NCBI RefSeq assembly: GCF_019654975.1
Contig: NZ_BPEW01000032.1
Span: 1-53,454, forward strand
From: Shewanella sp. c952
GTDB taxonomy: Bacteria; Pseudomonadota; Gammaproteobacteria; Enterobacterales; Shewanellaceae
Direction of reading: 5' to 3'
DNA length: 53,454 nucleotides
Positions within the stretch are counted from its first letter, which is position 1. Every line of letters starts with the position of its first letter. Shown here in pieces: positions 41,041 through 49,974 of the stretch. The position numbers and the translations under genes were made by a program. Under the pieces are notes generated by a model. The model did no database searches. It saw only the letters and a program-made list of their open reading frames with translations, and had not been told where the DNA came from.

Positions 41041-41469
41041 ATGGAAAATTGGCAGCAACTCATGAACTCTGGTAATCAGCATTTTAAAGAGGCAGCTTGG
41101 CTTGATGCTCAGTACTGCTATCAGCAAGCCGTTTCCTTGATAGAGAGTGAATGGTCACACCAATTGAGTGACCGAGAGTTATTGTTTGCTTGGATCGCTG
41201 GGATGCACAATTTGGCTCATTTGTATGAGTCTCAGCACCAAAGTGAAATAGCATTACATTATTTGAAGCACGCTCATAAACAGGTGCAAACATTGTCAGC
41301 AGATGAATCTGTCATTGCAGAGGTGCGAAGCTCTGCTTTTAATAGCCTTAGTTTAACCATACCGCCACTCCTCGATTTTGCTAAGCGACACCCAATTTGC
41401 GATGACTGTGTTTCAGCGTTAGAAGAAACTGCTGCATCACTCGGCGGGCAAAGTAGTGCATTACATTAA
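41041..41469 (+). CDS. DUF2753-like helical-repeat protein
   Basis: 142 residues from the ATG at 41041, which has a GGTGG upstream; starts at 40990 and 41008 are in frame but less likely. Residues 8-36 (NSGNQHFKEAAWLDAQYCYQ) and 58-80 (AWIAGMHNLAHLYESQHQSE) form TPR-like helix pairs. The C-terminal part carries C-D-D-C (about residues 115-118, HPICDDCVSAL), a possible metal site. I recall DUF2753 as the likely family. It is the first gene behind the Fur-box-like site and is followed by the small His-motif protein, sodN and sodX, suggesting a part in metal handling for Ni-SOD. That role is inference. Confidence 0.7.
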   Translation: MENWQQLMNSGNQHFKEAAWLDAQYCYQQAVSLIESEWSHQLSDRELLFAWIAGMHNLAHLYESQHQSEIALHYLKHAHKQVQTLSADESVIAEVRSSAFNSLSLTIPPLLDFAKRHPICDDCVSALEETAASLGGQSSALH

Positions 41470-41581
41470 GTTATCAAGAGCATAATTGATAAGTAGATCT
41501 ACGCGCATAGACCGTTTCTTAAATTGCATCAATTTGGATGCGAAAAGCGTTTTTCGTCAATTTATACATAAAGGATTACCG

Positions 41582-41794
41582 ATGAATATAAATTACCTGA
41601 TAGCAGCTATGACAAGCTTGCTGGCCATATTTTCAACCTCTGCTTTGGCCCATCCAGGTCATGATCATAGTGCCGAGTCCTCAAATCTCATTCATTTTCT
41701 TTGGGCGGCTCCTGTCGTTGTTGCTGCCGTATTGGCCTACAAATTACTTAGATCGGCTTTAGTAAAAAGATCATCGCTTGATGGCAATAAATAG
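41582..41794 (+). CDS. Small His-motif membrane protein next to sodN
   Basis: 70 residues from the ATG at 41582 with AAAGGA seven bases upstream; a longer frame from 41486 is rejected. Signal peptide or first segment (NINYLIAAMTSLLAIFSTSA, then LA), then HPGHDHSAES, a His-rich motif that could bind nickel or another divalent metal, then one membrane segment (HFLWAAPVVVAAVLAYKLLR) and a short basic tail. No named family is certain. It lies 8 bases upstream of sodN. A metal chaperone or import-aid role is an inference from motif and position. Confidence 0.72.
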   Translation: MNINYLIAAMTSLLAIFSTSALAHPGHDHSAESSNLIHFLWAAPVVVAAVLAYKLLRSALVKRSSLDGNK

Positions 41795-41802
41795 GAGCTA
41801 AA

Positions 41803-42306
41803 ATGTTAGCGAAGTTACTCGACAAAATTGATAGCAAATATCCGTTTGAGACGATATCTGCCCACTGTGATATTCCGTGTAAAATCTACGATCCTATTAC
41901 AGCGCAACTTGCGGTGTTGACTATGATCCGTATGGTCGATCTGCTGAATGAGCTACCTAAAGTAAGCGAAATGTCGGTTGCTCAACTGGCACAGTTCAAC
42001 CGTTTGGTGGGGGAGAAAGAGCTGCATGGGAAAAAAGTGAAAGCTGAAATACAAGTTATCTGGGGCGATTATATAAAACAGCCGCAATTGGATGCTTTTC
42101 CTGAGCTGCATTCGCTCACACATAACATCATGTTAGCGGCCTCTAAAAGCAAACAGCACATTGATCGGGCTGCAACGATGGAACTGCTTACACTGGTTAA
42201 TCGCTTCGCGGAGGTATTCTGGCTTAGCAAAGGGGTAGAGGTTTATTCAGCAAACTGTCCGTATCCACCTGCTGAACTAGTTATCTATCCAAATCTAGAG
42301 TCGTAA
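41803..42306 (+). CDS. sodN: Nickel superoxide dismutase precursor
   Basis: 167 residues. Residues 1-20 are a leader, and the mature protein should start at H21 (HCDIPCKIYDP). This is the nickel hook, with H1, C2 and C6 of the mature numbering as ligands. The hook usually reads HCDLPCGVYDP; here a lysine replaces the glycine after the second cysteine. The remaining part is a four-helix bundle as expected. Ni-SOD disproportionates superoxide. AGGAG is five bases before the ATG. The gene is followed by its maturation protease, and the set lies behind a Fur-box-like site, consistent with use of Ni-SOD when iron is low. Confidence 0.9.
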   Translation: MLAKLLDKIDSKYPFETISAHCDIPCKIYDPITAQLAVLTMIRMVDLLNELPKVSEMSVAQLAQFNRLVGEKELHGKKVKAEIQVIWGDYIKQPQLDAFPELHSLTHNIMLAASKSKQHIDRAATMELLTLVNRFAEVFWLSKGVEVYSANCPYPPAELVIYPNLES

Positions 42307-42315
42307 TGGACAGCT

Positions 42316-42606
42316 ATGTTTGGTTTTAGCCTTAATAAAGTCGCTGGAAACAGCATGTTTCCTCGGCTTAAAAGTGGCAACTTCATACTGCTATCAGAAC
42401 ACGTTGATAAACAGGCACTAAAAGTGGGTGACATTATTAAATTACTTCACCCTCGCTATGGTTACATCGTCAAAACGTTAGTGGATATTGACCATACTGG
42501 TAGCTATTGGTTTAAAGGCGAGAATAAGGATAGCGTAGGCATTGAGGAGATTGGGCCAATTAAAGCCTCCCAAATAAAGAGCAAAGTCATATGGGTGCTA
42601 GGCTAA
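42316..42606 (+). CDS. sodX: Nickel-type SOD maturation protease
   Basis: 96 residues, S26 signal-peptidase-like. The catalytic serine is in VAGNSMFPRLKSG (S13) and the lysine in YGYIVKTLVDI (K53). Very short, with no membrane anchor, as for SodX-type proteases that remove the SodN leader in the cytoplasm. GGA lies five bases upstream of the ATG. The gene starts 9 bases after sodN, so the pair is an operon. Confidence 0.9.
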   Translation: MFGFSLNKVAGNSMFPRLKSGNFILLSEHVDKQALKVGDIIKLLHPRYGYIVKTLVDIDHTGSYWFKGENKDSVGIEEIGPIKASQIKSKVIWVLG

Positions 42607-42660
42607 TAGCTTGCAAGGACGCTATCAAGCCTTGAAGCATTATTGAAATATACTGACTGA

Positions 42661-43149
42661 TTAGCCCTTAGCGGCATCATCCGCTTGGATCTGTCCAACC
42701 AACAATACTGGCGCGGCGTCTAACTCGTTGGCATCCATCATCGAGGCGATACGTTCAACTGACGACAATAGCTGGCTTTGCTCCCACTGCTCTAGATTTT
42801 GGTAGCGAGTAATAAAGTGCTCCTGTAACGGCTTTGGCGAATTGCTCAATAGCGCTTTACCTGAGTCACTCAGTGATAAATGTACCTTACGTTTATCAGT
42901 CTCACTGCGAGTTCTAACCACCAACTGACGGCTTTCTAATTTATCAACAATCGTGGTTACTGTGGCTGGACTTAAAGACACCTCTTTGGCGATCTCTTTG
43001 GCCAATGGCGCATCAAGCTGCTCGATATTCTGCATTACCATTAGCTGCGGCCCAGTGAGGCCAGACTGCTTATTCAACTGCCGAGAATGGATATCAATGG
43101 CACGGATCACTCGACGCAATGAGATCAATAATTCTTCGTACTTTTCCAT
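42661..43149 (-). CDS. MarR family transcriptional regulator
   Basis: 162 residues from the ATG at 43149 with GGGA six bases upstream; the longer frame to 43254 is rejected. Winged helix-turn-helix: LTGPQLMVMQNIEQLDAPLA, then KEIAKEVSLSPATVTTIVDK, with a wing at TRSETDKRKVHLSLSDSG. It lies downstream of the porin and BCCT genes and could control them or respond to osmolytes; this is not shown. Convergent with sodX. Confidence 0.92.
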   Translation of the reverse strand: MEKYEELLISLRRVIRAIDIHSRQLNKQSGLTGPQLMVMQNIEQLDAPLAKEIAKEVSLSPATVTTIVDKLESRQLVVRTRSETDKRKVHLSLSDSGKALLSNSPKPLQEHFITRYQNLEQWEQSQLLSSVERIASMMDANELDAAPVLLVGQIQADDAAKG

Positions 43150-43283
43150 AATTTTCCCATGCTGGTGAAACTGAATTAACGGCAATTCGATGCCAAAAAT
43201 AAAAATACGGCATAACGACAGAGCGTTATACCGTATTTTAGACTGCATGTGCAACTTAGCTAAGCGATCTTAAAAGCTAATCG

Positions 43284-43988
43284 TTAGAAGTTAAAGGTTC
43301 TTGCAACAGACAGCACAGCGCGAGTATCGGCAGTGTCGATATCCATGCTGGTGTCTTCAACAGCTAGATTAAAGTCGAAACCTTTCCAGCTAGTCATGTA
43401 TTCAGCGCGGTAATGGTTATACGCCTTATCGCCATCCCATGACCATTTAGCTTCATCGGTAGAGGTCGAGCGGTCAAAGCTGATACGAATATCATGGCCT
43501 TCAGCAACAGTAAATGTGTGCGCGGCCATCATGATGTAGTGACCTGCATCAACACCAAAGTAATCCCAGGTATACCAGAAGTTCAGCTCAGATTGGCCTG
43601 CTGATGAAGCGTAACCAAATTTGGTGTAAATTTCTGGGTACTGGTAATCGCTAGAAGCGTCGTCACCATGGTAAGTGTAGTAAGCAATACCAGCATCCAG
43701 TGAAACACGTTCACTTAACTGGTAAAACATACCGCCGTAAAAGTCTAGCTCTAACCAAGTGTCATCGCTTGAGCCGTAATCAACGTTCGATGCCCAAGTA
43801 CCAACATACCAACCTGCATCGGCTGCATAGTCAAGGCTTGCCTGCAGGGCTGGACCATTGTCTGTTTGGCTCACACCGTTAAAAGTGTAATCAGAGGTCG
43901 CGTTAACGGTTGAGCTAACACCTGCAAAAGCAGAGGTCGGTAAAGCTATTAGACCTACTAGCGCAAGACTTTTAATTGTTGTTTTCAT
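43284..43988 (-). CDS. TorF-family putative porin
   Basis: 234 residues from the ATG at 43988; another ATG directly precedes it at 43991. Signal peptide (MKTTIKSLALVGLIALPTSA to FAG). The mature part has the conserved VNATSDYTFNGVSQTDNGPA and LQASLDYAADAGWYVGTWAS motifs and a beta-barrel-type C-terminal ending in AVLSVARTFNF. Typical of the TorF/Gcw_chp family of outer-membrane channels. It begins 31 bases after the BCCT gene, so the pair may move choline or betaine through both membranes (inferred). Confidence 0.9.
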   Translation of the reverse strand: MKTTIKSLALVGLIALPTSAFAGVSSTVNATSDYTFNGVSQTDNGPALQASLDYAADAGWYVGTWASNVDYGSSDDTWLELDFYGGMFYQLSERVSLDAGIAYYTYHGDDASSDYQYPEIYTKFGYASSAGQSELNFWYTWDYFGVDAGHYIMMAAHTFTVAEGHDIRISFDRSTSTDEAKWSWDGDKAYNHYRAEYMTSWKGFDFNLAVEDTSMDIDTADTRAVLSVARTFNF

Positions 43989-44019
43989 CATTTCCCTTTC
44001 TTCTTATTTTGACTAGCTA

Positions 44020-45237
44020 TTAGTTAGCTAATTCAATTTTGCTAAAATCAATTTTGTTTTCTTTTGGTGAATGCTCAATCGCAGCCACTTTGTTAAATTT
44101 GGTGGCTAAGATATAACCAAAGCACGCCAAAATAAGTGCAATAGCTAATGCACCAACCCACTGGATCTCAAGGAAGTTAAGCTGGAACAGTAGTGTCAGA
44201 CCACTCATTAGCACGATATTGCCGACGATATATTTGGTCTTGCCGAAACGTTCAACCGTAAGGTTTAAGTTGTCGGTATATAGACGGATTAATGAGTCGA
44301 GTGAGTTGATCACAAAGGTGATCCCCACTAACACCATGGCGATGTTGTAGAAGCCAGTGGTGGCTATCTCATTGGCACTGTAGTAGTACAGCACCGTAAA
44401 CCAAACGGCGATAGGCAGTGACGGGAATACCATCATGGCGATTAACACCTGATAGGTTTTCATGCCGCCGACAAAGCGAGAAGTAAACTGACCAATCATG
44501 ATGCTCCAAGCAAACCACCAGAAAAGGTAGAACTCGTGGTAATCATTTAATGGCAACACAAACTGGTGGATATTACCGAAGTAATCACCCAGCATGGCAA
44601 AGGTAGTGACAAACTCGCCCACACCTGAGTCTTTTGATAAGAATGCGCCGGCCCACATCAATACAATTAAGCCCATGAACAACCAAGTACTGGCTAAACT
44701 CAACTTACGTACGTAGCGAATACTGGTGCTTGAGTAAACTGCTGCGGCAATAATCACAAATACAATGAGATAGAAGCTGCTAACAACCGTTTCGCCATCG
44801 CCCATCTCTGGTAGATACCAAGGTAAGTTGGTCAATAGTAGGTAAGCGGTAAACGCACAAGTACCGATAATTACCACGTTATTAATGAACTTAATCAGTG
44901 GGATTTCGAAGAACTTGACTCTTGGCTCTATGACACAGAAATAGAAACAGGTCAGAAAGTAAAACGCCCAGATTAGAAATGCCCAGAAGCCAAACTCAAT
45001 CGCTAGCGGATTGGTAAAGCCGTACTCAGGACTGGCAGCGACATCAGCGTAACCGCCAAATTCGGTCAGTGGGAACATAATCAGTCCCACGTCCAAACCT
45101 GAGGTAAACAAAATGGCGATAAAGGTGAAAGTACGCACGGGGGTGACTCCGACACACTTAACATTGCCCCAGCGGTAAATCACAAAAGCGATGGCTGCGA
45201 ACGTAAATAATATCCCTATGGTAAGCCAAGTAGTCAT
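44020..45237 (-). CDS. BCCT-family transporter, short form
   Basis: 405 residues, about 10-12 hydrophobic segments. The BCCT signature is visible in diverged form: FYLFWWFAWSIMIGQFTSRF and VGGMKTYQVLI. Canonical BCCT carriers of choline, betaine or carnitine run 500-700 residues, so this is a short form lacking the long termini. GGAG lies eight bases before the ATG. Placement after betA and before a porin gene suggests choline uptake for betaine synthesis. A 317-base gap with a strong hairpin separates it from betA, so it may be a separate transcript. Confidence 0.82.
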   Translation of the reverse strand: MTTWLTIGILFTFAAIAFVIYRWGNVKCVGVTPVRTFTFIAILFTSGLDVGLIMFPLTEFGGYADVAASPEYGFTNPLAIEFGFWAFLIWAFYFLTCFYFCVIEPRVKFFEIPLIKFINNVVIIGTCAFTAYLLLTNLPWYLPEMGDGETVVSSFYLIVFVIIAAAVYSSTSIRYVRKLSLASTWLFMGLIVLMWAGAFLSKDSGVGEFVTTFAMLGDYFGNIHQFVLPLNDYHEFYLFWWFAWSIMIGQFTSRFVGGMKTYQVLIAMMVFPSLPIAVWFTVLYYYSANEIATTGFYNIAMVLVGITFVINSLDSLIRLYTDNLNLTVERFGKTKYIVGNIVLMSGLTLLFQLNFLEIQWVGALAIALILACFGYILATKFNKVAAIEHSPKENKIDFSKIELAN

Positions 45238-45554
45238 TACAGAACTCCCGACTTATTATTGTTATAAAACATGGGTTTAAATCCTTGTGTTTATTATTGT
45301 TATGCTAACTTGCAGCAAATTTTGGCTGCAAAAATCCCTCAAGCCTTAATTATCGATTTAACGAAAGTTAAGGTTTGATAAATTACAGTTGGCGATTATG
45401 GCCATTTAGCCCTACTTGGCTTAGGCTGACCGAGGCCTATACCCAGCTATTTTGAAATGCGCAAATTGATTGCGGAACATCTCCAGTTCGCTGGGGACAT
45501 CGACTGGTTTAGCGCTTAAATGCTGCGCTAAACCAAGCGACCTATCTCGTGGTG
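45238..45554. other. Spacer between betA and the BCCT gene
   Basis: 317 bases without a gene. It holds a strong hairpin near betA (45505-45535) and, toward the BCCT start, an AT-rich stretch probably carrying its promoter. No repeats from either dispersed family. Confidence 0.5.
45505..45535 (-). other. Stem-loop after betA without T-run
   Basis: An 11-bp perfect stem (tggtttagcgc with gcgctaaacca) and a 9-base loop lie 20 bases past the betA stop codon. No T-run follows leftward, so it is more likely an mRNA-stabilising or processing hairpin than a simple terminator. Confidence 0.65.
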
Positions 45555-47255
45555 CTATCTTTTGGGTAAATGGTTGCGCTGCTGTTGCTGCCAATTGTTG
45601 GCAGTAATCACTGGCGCTGTGCTCGGCGCTAATGGGCTATGACCTAAAATCAAGTCTGCCGCTCGCTCTGCGACCATAATGGTTGGTGAATTCAAATTGC
45701 CATTTGGAATGGTTGGGAAAATAGAGGAATCAACCACTCTAAGGCCTTCCATGCCATGTACTCGGGTCTGTGAATCAACCACTGCCATCGGGTCTTCGCC
45801 CATTTTGCATGAGCAAGATGGATGGTAAGCACTCTCAACGGAGCTTCGTACAAAGCTGTCTATCTGCTCATCGGTTTGCACGCTAATACCTGGCTGGATC
45901 TCTTCGCCGCGATATTCATCGAGTGCATTCTGATTGATGATCTCGCGGGTAAGGCGAACACAGGCGCGAAAGCCTTCGATATCATCTTGATGTGACAGAT
46001 AGTTAAACTGAATACTTGGCGCAACATGCGCATCACTAGAAACCACTTTAATACTGCCGCGGCTTTTAGGTTTGTTATGGCCAATGTGCACCTGAAAACC
46101 ATGGCCGGCAAAAGCTTCTTTGCCGTCATAACGCATTGCTGCTGGCAGGAAGTGATATTGTAAGTCTGGCCACTCAAGCCCAGCTTTTGAGCGAATAAAA
46201 CCACAAGACTCAAAGTGATTAGTGGCGCCAAGACCTGACTTGTTTAAGATCCAACGGGTACCGATAAATAGCTTATTCAATGGGTCGAGTTTGCCATTAA
46301 GCGATATTGGCTTAAGGCACTTAAATTGGAAGTAGAACTCGAGGTGATCTTGCAGATTCTCGCCCACCCCAGGCAGTTCATGCACTTGCTTAATGCCAGC
46401 TTGTTTGAGTGTCTCGCTTGCGCCAACACCTGATAGCTGCAAAATATGCGGTGAACCAACAGAGCCAGCTGACAGTACCACCTCTTTGTTGGCATTAACT
46501 TCAATGTGCTTACCTTTGCGCTCAAAGTGCACCCCGACCGCTTTTTTGCTTTCGCCCGCTTTAGTCGAAAACAATACCTTATGCACCAATGCATGGGTGA
46601 TAACCGTAAGGTTGCTGCGTTTCATTGCTGGTCGTAAGTAAGCATTTGAGGTTGACCAACGCACACCATTTTTAATGGTCATGTGCATGGCGCCAAAACC
46701 TTCTTGCTGCGCGCCATTGTAGTCATCAGTCGCTAAGTAACCAGCGTCAACGCCAGCATCTACAAAGGCTTTATAGAGCGGGTTTTTCATCTCATTGCCG
46801 TTATTAACCGCAAGAGGTCCGGTTACGCCGCGGTAATCGTCTTCACCAAAAGCCCAGCTTTCAGCTTTTTTGAAGTAGGGCAGGCAATGGGCATAATCCC
46901 AATCTTTAGCGCCCTCTTGCTGCCATTCATCAAAATCACGCGCATGGCCACGCACATAGACCATGCCGTTAATTGATGAAGAACCGCCCAGTACCTTACC
47001 GCGAGGGCAGTGCATACGGCGGTTATCAAGATGTGGCTCAGCTTCGGTTTCAAACTGCCACGCATACTTAGCGGTATTCATTGGAATAGACAGCGCGGTT
47101 GGCATCTGGATAAAGATGCTCTTGTCACTACCGCCGGTTTCTAATAACAGCACTTTGTTGTTGGCATCGGCAGATAAACGGTTGGCGAGTACACAGCCCG
47201 CACTACCAGCACCAACAATAATATAGTCGTACTTTTCGTTTGATTTAGAGGTCAT
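45555..47255 (-). CDS. betA: Choline dehydrogenase BetA
   Basis: 566 residues, GMC oxidoreductase. FAD-binding start YIIVGAGSAGCVLANRLSAD, the GMC signature GKVLGGSSSINGMVYVRGHA, and the C-terminal HPSCSCKMGEDPMAVVD and PNGNLNSPTIMVAERAADLI regions with the active-site histidine and asparagine region. It oxidises choline to betaine aldehyde at the membrane. AAGG precedes the ATG. Part of the betI-betB-betA operon (9 bases after betB). Confidence 0.95.
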   Translation of the reverse strand: MTSKSNEKYDYIIVGAGSAGCVLANRLSADANNKVLLLETGGSDKSIFIQMPTALSIPMNTAKYAWQFETEAEPHLDNRRMHCPRGKVLGGSSSINGMVYVRGHARDFDEWQQEGAKDWDYAHCLPYFKKAESWAFGEDDYRGVTGPLAVNNGNEMKNPLYKAFVDAGVDAGYLATDDYNGAQQEGFGAMHMTIKNGVRWSTSNAYLRPAMKRSNLTVITHALVHKVLFSTKAGESKKAVGVHFERKGKHIEVNANKEVVLSAGSVGSPHILQLSGVGASETLKQAGIKQVHELPGVGENLQDHLEFYFQFKCLKPISLNGKLDPLNKLFIGTRWILNKSGLGATNHFESCGFIRSKAGLEWPDLQYHFLPAAMRYDGKEAFAGHGFQVHIGHNKPKSRGSIKVVSSDAHVAPSIQFNYLSHQDDIEGFRACVRLTREIINQNALDEYRGEEIQPGISVQTDEQIDSFVRSSVESAYHPSCSCKMGEDPMAVVDSQTRVHGMEGLRVVDSSIFPTIPNGNLNSPTIMVAERAADLILGHSPLAPSTAPVITANNWQQQQRNHLPKR

Positions 47256-47264
47256 GTCAGCGCC

Positions 47265-48728
47265 TTAAAATGGACTTTCAAGAGGCTGCATACCCACGTA
47301 TACGGCTTTGATTTGAGTGTAAGCTTTTAGGGTTTCGCTGCCGTTTTCACGGCCAATACCCGACATCTTATAGCCGCCGACAGGCATTTCTGCTGGTGAG
47401 GCGCCATAGGCATTTATCCAGCAAATACCTGCTTGCATCTGATGTATCACGCGGTGCGCGCGGGTAATGTCTTGAGTAAACACGCCTGCGGCCAAGCCTA
47501 AGCGGGTGTCATTAGCGCGGCGAATGACTTCATCTTCATCATTAAACGGTAGTACCGACATCACCGGGCCGAAGATCTCCTGTTGGCTTAAGGTCATTTC
47601 ATCATTGCACTGACCAAAAATAGTCGGTGCAACAAAATAGCCATTAGGGCAGTTATCAGGGCTTAAAGTGTGGCCGCCAGCGAGTAGCTCTGCGCCTTCT
47701 TGTTTGCCAATCTCAATGTAACTCATCACCTTATCCAGATGCGGTTTAGAGATGAGCGCGCCAAAGTTCGTTGCAGGATCCATCGGATCGCCACAGACAA
47801 TATTCTCTTTAGTGCGTTTAAGGAGTTTTTCAATAAATTGAGGGTAGATATCTTGCTGCACAAATACCCGTGTGCCATTGGTGCAAATTTCGCCCTGGGT
47901 ATAGAAGTTACCTAACATCGCTGCTGATACAGCATTGTCGAGATCAGCGTCGTTGAAGACGATTAACGGTGACTTACCGCCAAGCTCCATAGTGACTTCT
48001 TTTAGTGAGCTGGCAGCCGCTGCCATGACTTTTTTGCCTGTGCCCACTTCACCGGTGAACGACACTTTTGCTATCTCTTCATTATGGGTTAGCCAAGCGC
48101 CGACACGGCCATCACCTTGTACTACGTTGAATACACCATCGGGTACGCCTGCTTCGGTAAATATCTCTGCAAGCTTTAATGCACCAAGGGGCGTTTCTTC
48201 CGACGGCTTAAAGATCATCACATTACCGCATGCGAGTGCGGGAGCTGATTTCCAGCAGGCGATCTGTAGCGGATAGTTCCAGGCGCCAATCCCGGCGCAA
48301 ATGCCTAAAGGCTCGCGGCGGGTGTAATAAAAATCATCGCCAACCGATTGTTGGTTGCCTTCGATACTCGGCGCAAGTCCAGCAAAGAACTCAATTGAAT
48401 CGGCGCCGGTCACCACATCAACCACTGACGCTTCTTGCCATGGCTTACCTGTGTCTTGTACTTCTATTGCTGCAAGTTCATCGTTGCGCTCGCGCAGCAG
48501 TGCAACCGCTTTAAGTAAAATACGACTGCGCTCAAAAGTGGTCATTGCCGACCAAACGGCAAAGCCTGCTTTGGCACTTTCTATTGCTGCTTGTTGGATT
48601 TTTTCATCGGCAACTTCAACTAAGTAGTTGACCTTGCCAGTTGCTGGGTTAATCACTTCAAAGGTTTCGCCGCTACTGTTTTTGAGCGCTTGTCCGTGGA
48701 TATAGTTTGGATATACAACTAGTGACAT
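47265..48728 (-). CDS. betB: Betaine aldehyde dehydrogenase BetB
   Basis: 487 residues, NAD(P)-linked aldehyde dehydrogenase. Catalytic glutamate in TMELGGKSPLIVF and cysteine in GEICTNGTRVFV; the C-terminal GGYKMSGIGRENGSETLKAY is typical of BetB. It oxidises betaine aldehyde to glycine betaine, an osmoprotectant. The ATG overlaps the betI stop by 10 bases and has GGAG upstream, so betI and betB are coupled. Confidence 0.95.
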   Translation of the reverse strand: MSLVVYPNYIHGQALKNSSGETFEVINPATGKVNYLVEVADEKIQQAAIESAKAGFAVWSAMTTFERSRILLKAVALLRERNDELAAIEVQDTGKPWQEASVVDVVTGADSIEFFAGLAPSIEGNQQSVGDDFYYTRREPLGICAGIGAWNYPLQIACWKSAPALACGNVMIFKPSEETPLGALKLAEIFTEAGVPDGVFNVVQGDGRVGAWLTHNEEIAKVSFTGEVGTGKKVMAAAASSLKEVTMELGGKSPLIVFNDADLDNAVSAAMLGNFYTQGEICTNGTRVFVQQDIYPQFIEKLLKRTKENIVCGDPMDPATNFGALISKPHLDKVMSYIEIGKQEGAELLAGGHTLSPDNCPNGYFVAPTIFGQCNDEMTLSQQEIFGPVMSVLPFNDEDEVIRRANDTRLGLAAGVFTQDITRAHRVIHQMQAGICWINAYGASPAEMPVGGYKMSGIGRENGSETLKAYTQIKAVYVGMQPLESPF

Positions 48729-49324
48729 CGGGTTTCTCCGTACTGCATGATCACTGCCTCGATAAAGGCCTTACATAAAATTTGTGCCTGTTCGAACTCT
48801 TTCTCTGGTGCCGCGCTCAAGGCACTACGCAACCAAAATCCGTCAATCATGGCGGCAGTTTGTTTAGCTGCAGTGATGGCGCTGGTATGGGGAAGTAGTT
48901 TTTTGAAAGAGAACAGAAGATTGCTATATAGGCGTTGGCTGTTGATATGCTGCAACCTTGCGAGCCCTGGCTCGTGCATTGCTTGTGACCAAAAGCTTAA
49001 CCAGGTTTTGGTTGCCGGTCTTGAGCGTTGCAACTCGGTAAAGTTAGCCTCGACAATGGCGTGTAACCTCGCCAGTGGCAATAACTCTTTATCTGCCGTG
49101 CGACTCAGTAGCGCTTGTTTAAGCTGATCGAGTAGGTATTTTTGTGTCGCTTCAATTAACCCTTGCTTGCCACCAAAGTAATGGCTAATTAACCCTGATG
49201 ATAACCCCGCCAAACCACTAATCGTATTGATGGTGGTGTTGTGCAATCCATGACGTTCAACAGACACTAAAGTGGCGTCGATGAGCTGTTGTTGGCGGAC
49301 TGTTTTCATTGGCGGGCGCGGCAT
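48719..49324 (-). CDS. betI: BetI repressor
   Basis: 201 residues, TetR family. N-terminal helix-turn-helix: RQQLIDATLVSVERHGLHNT, then TINTISGLAGLSSGLISHYF and GGKQGLIEATQKYL. It matches BetI, the choline-responsive repressor of the bet genes. The C-terminal part is the usual ligand-binding helical domain. It is the first gene of the bet operon, with a perfect 20-bp palindrome 55 bases upstream of the start codon. Confidence 0.93.
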   Translation of the reverse strand: MPRPPMKTVRQQQLIDATLVSVERHGLHNTTINTISGLAGLSSGLISHYFGGKQGLIEATQKYLLDQLKQALLSRTADKELLPLARLHAIVEANFTELQRSRPATKTWLSFWSQAMHEPGLARLQHINSQRLYSNLLFSFKKLLPHTSAITAAKQTAAMIDGFWLRSALSAAPEKEFEQAQILCKAFIEAVIMQYGETRCH

Positions 49325-49974
49325 AAAAGGCGAGATCCTGAATGGCTATTATTGTTAGTATTTTTGTAGCTGAAATTGTTAATTGAACGTTCAATTAATA
49401 ACAACTCTAATGGTTAGAGCTGTAACTATCAACCTTTATTAAAATTTGAGACTTGAATCACAGATTCATTTTATGAATTTATGCTTGGGAACGCCCGGTT
49501 GTAAGTGTTTGATTAACATGGGACTAAATCGACGAATGATAAGTGTTCAATAGTCGCTGTTTTGCAAAAAATTAAATTTGAACAAAAATTAGTTTCAACC
49601 GTAATCTTTAGCATTCGATAGCTCTGGGCTGTTGTTATTCGAATGACGATCCTTTTGTGCTCAGGGGAGGTGATTCGCCCATAATCAGCTTATTAGTGCT
49701 AAGGAGAAATCCAGCATTATGACTACTGAATAAAAGCATTTTTAAAACACAAGTTTGATATACGAACCGAGTTGTTCTCTTTTTTGTAGAAGTTCTTGGT
49801 TTTATCACACTCCTTGTTTAACACTGTCCGTATATTAGGGGGTTGTTAAGCTGCTAAGCTTTTACTCATTCACTTTTAACTCATTTGATATTGATGTCTA
49901 TGTCACGAGGCGCTTAACGTGCAGCGGCGCAACTACTAGATACCGATATCACAGAAAACAGGATGATAGATCCA
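49325..49974. other. Divergent region between betI and the nucleoside hydrolase gene
   Basis: 650 bases without a gene. The bet-side palindrome (49379-49398) is the only clear element. The centre is AT-rich with several short homopolymer runs. No repeat from families A or B, and no riboswitch recognised. Confidence 0.5.
49379..49398. promoter_or_regulatory. Probable BetI operator (perfect 20-bp palindrome)
   Basis: TTAATTGAACGTTCAATTAA is a perfect palindrome 55 bases upstream of the betI start. TTGAACGTTCAA-type dyads are typical of BetI sites. Binding is inferred. Confidence 0.8.
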
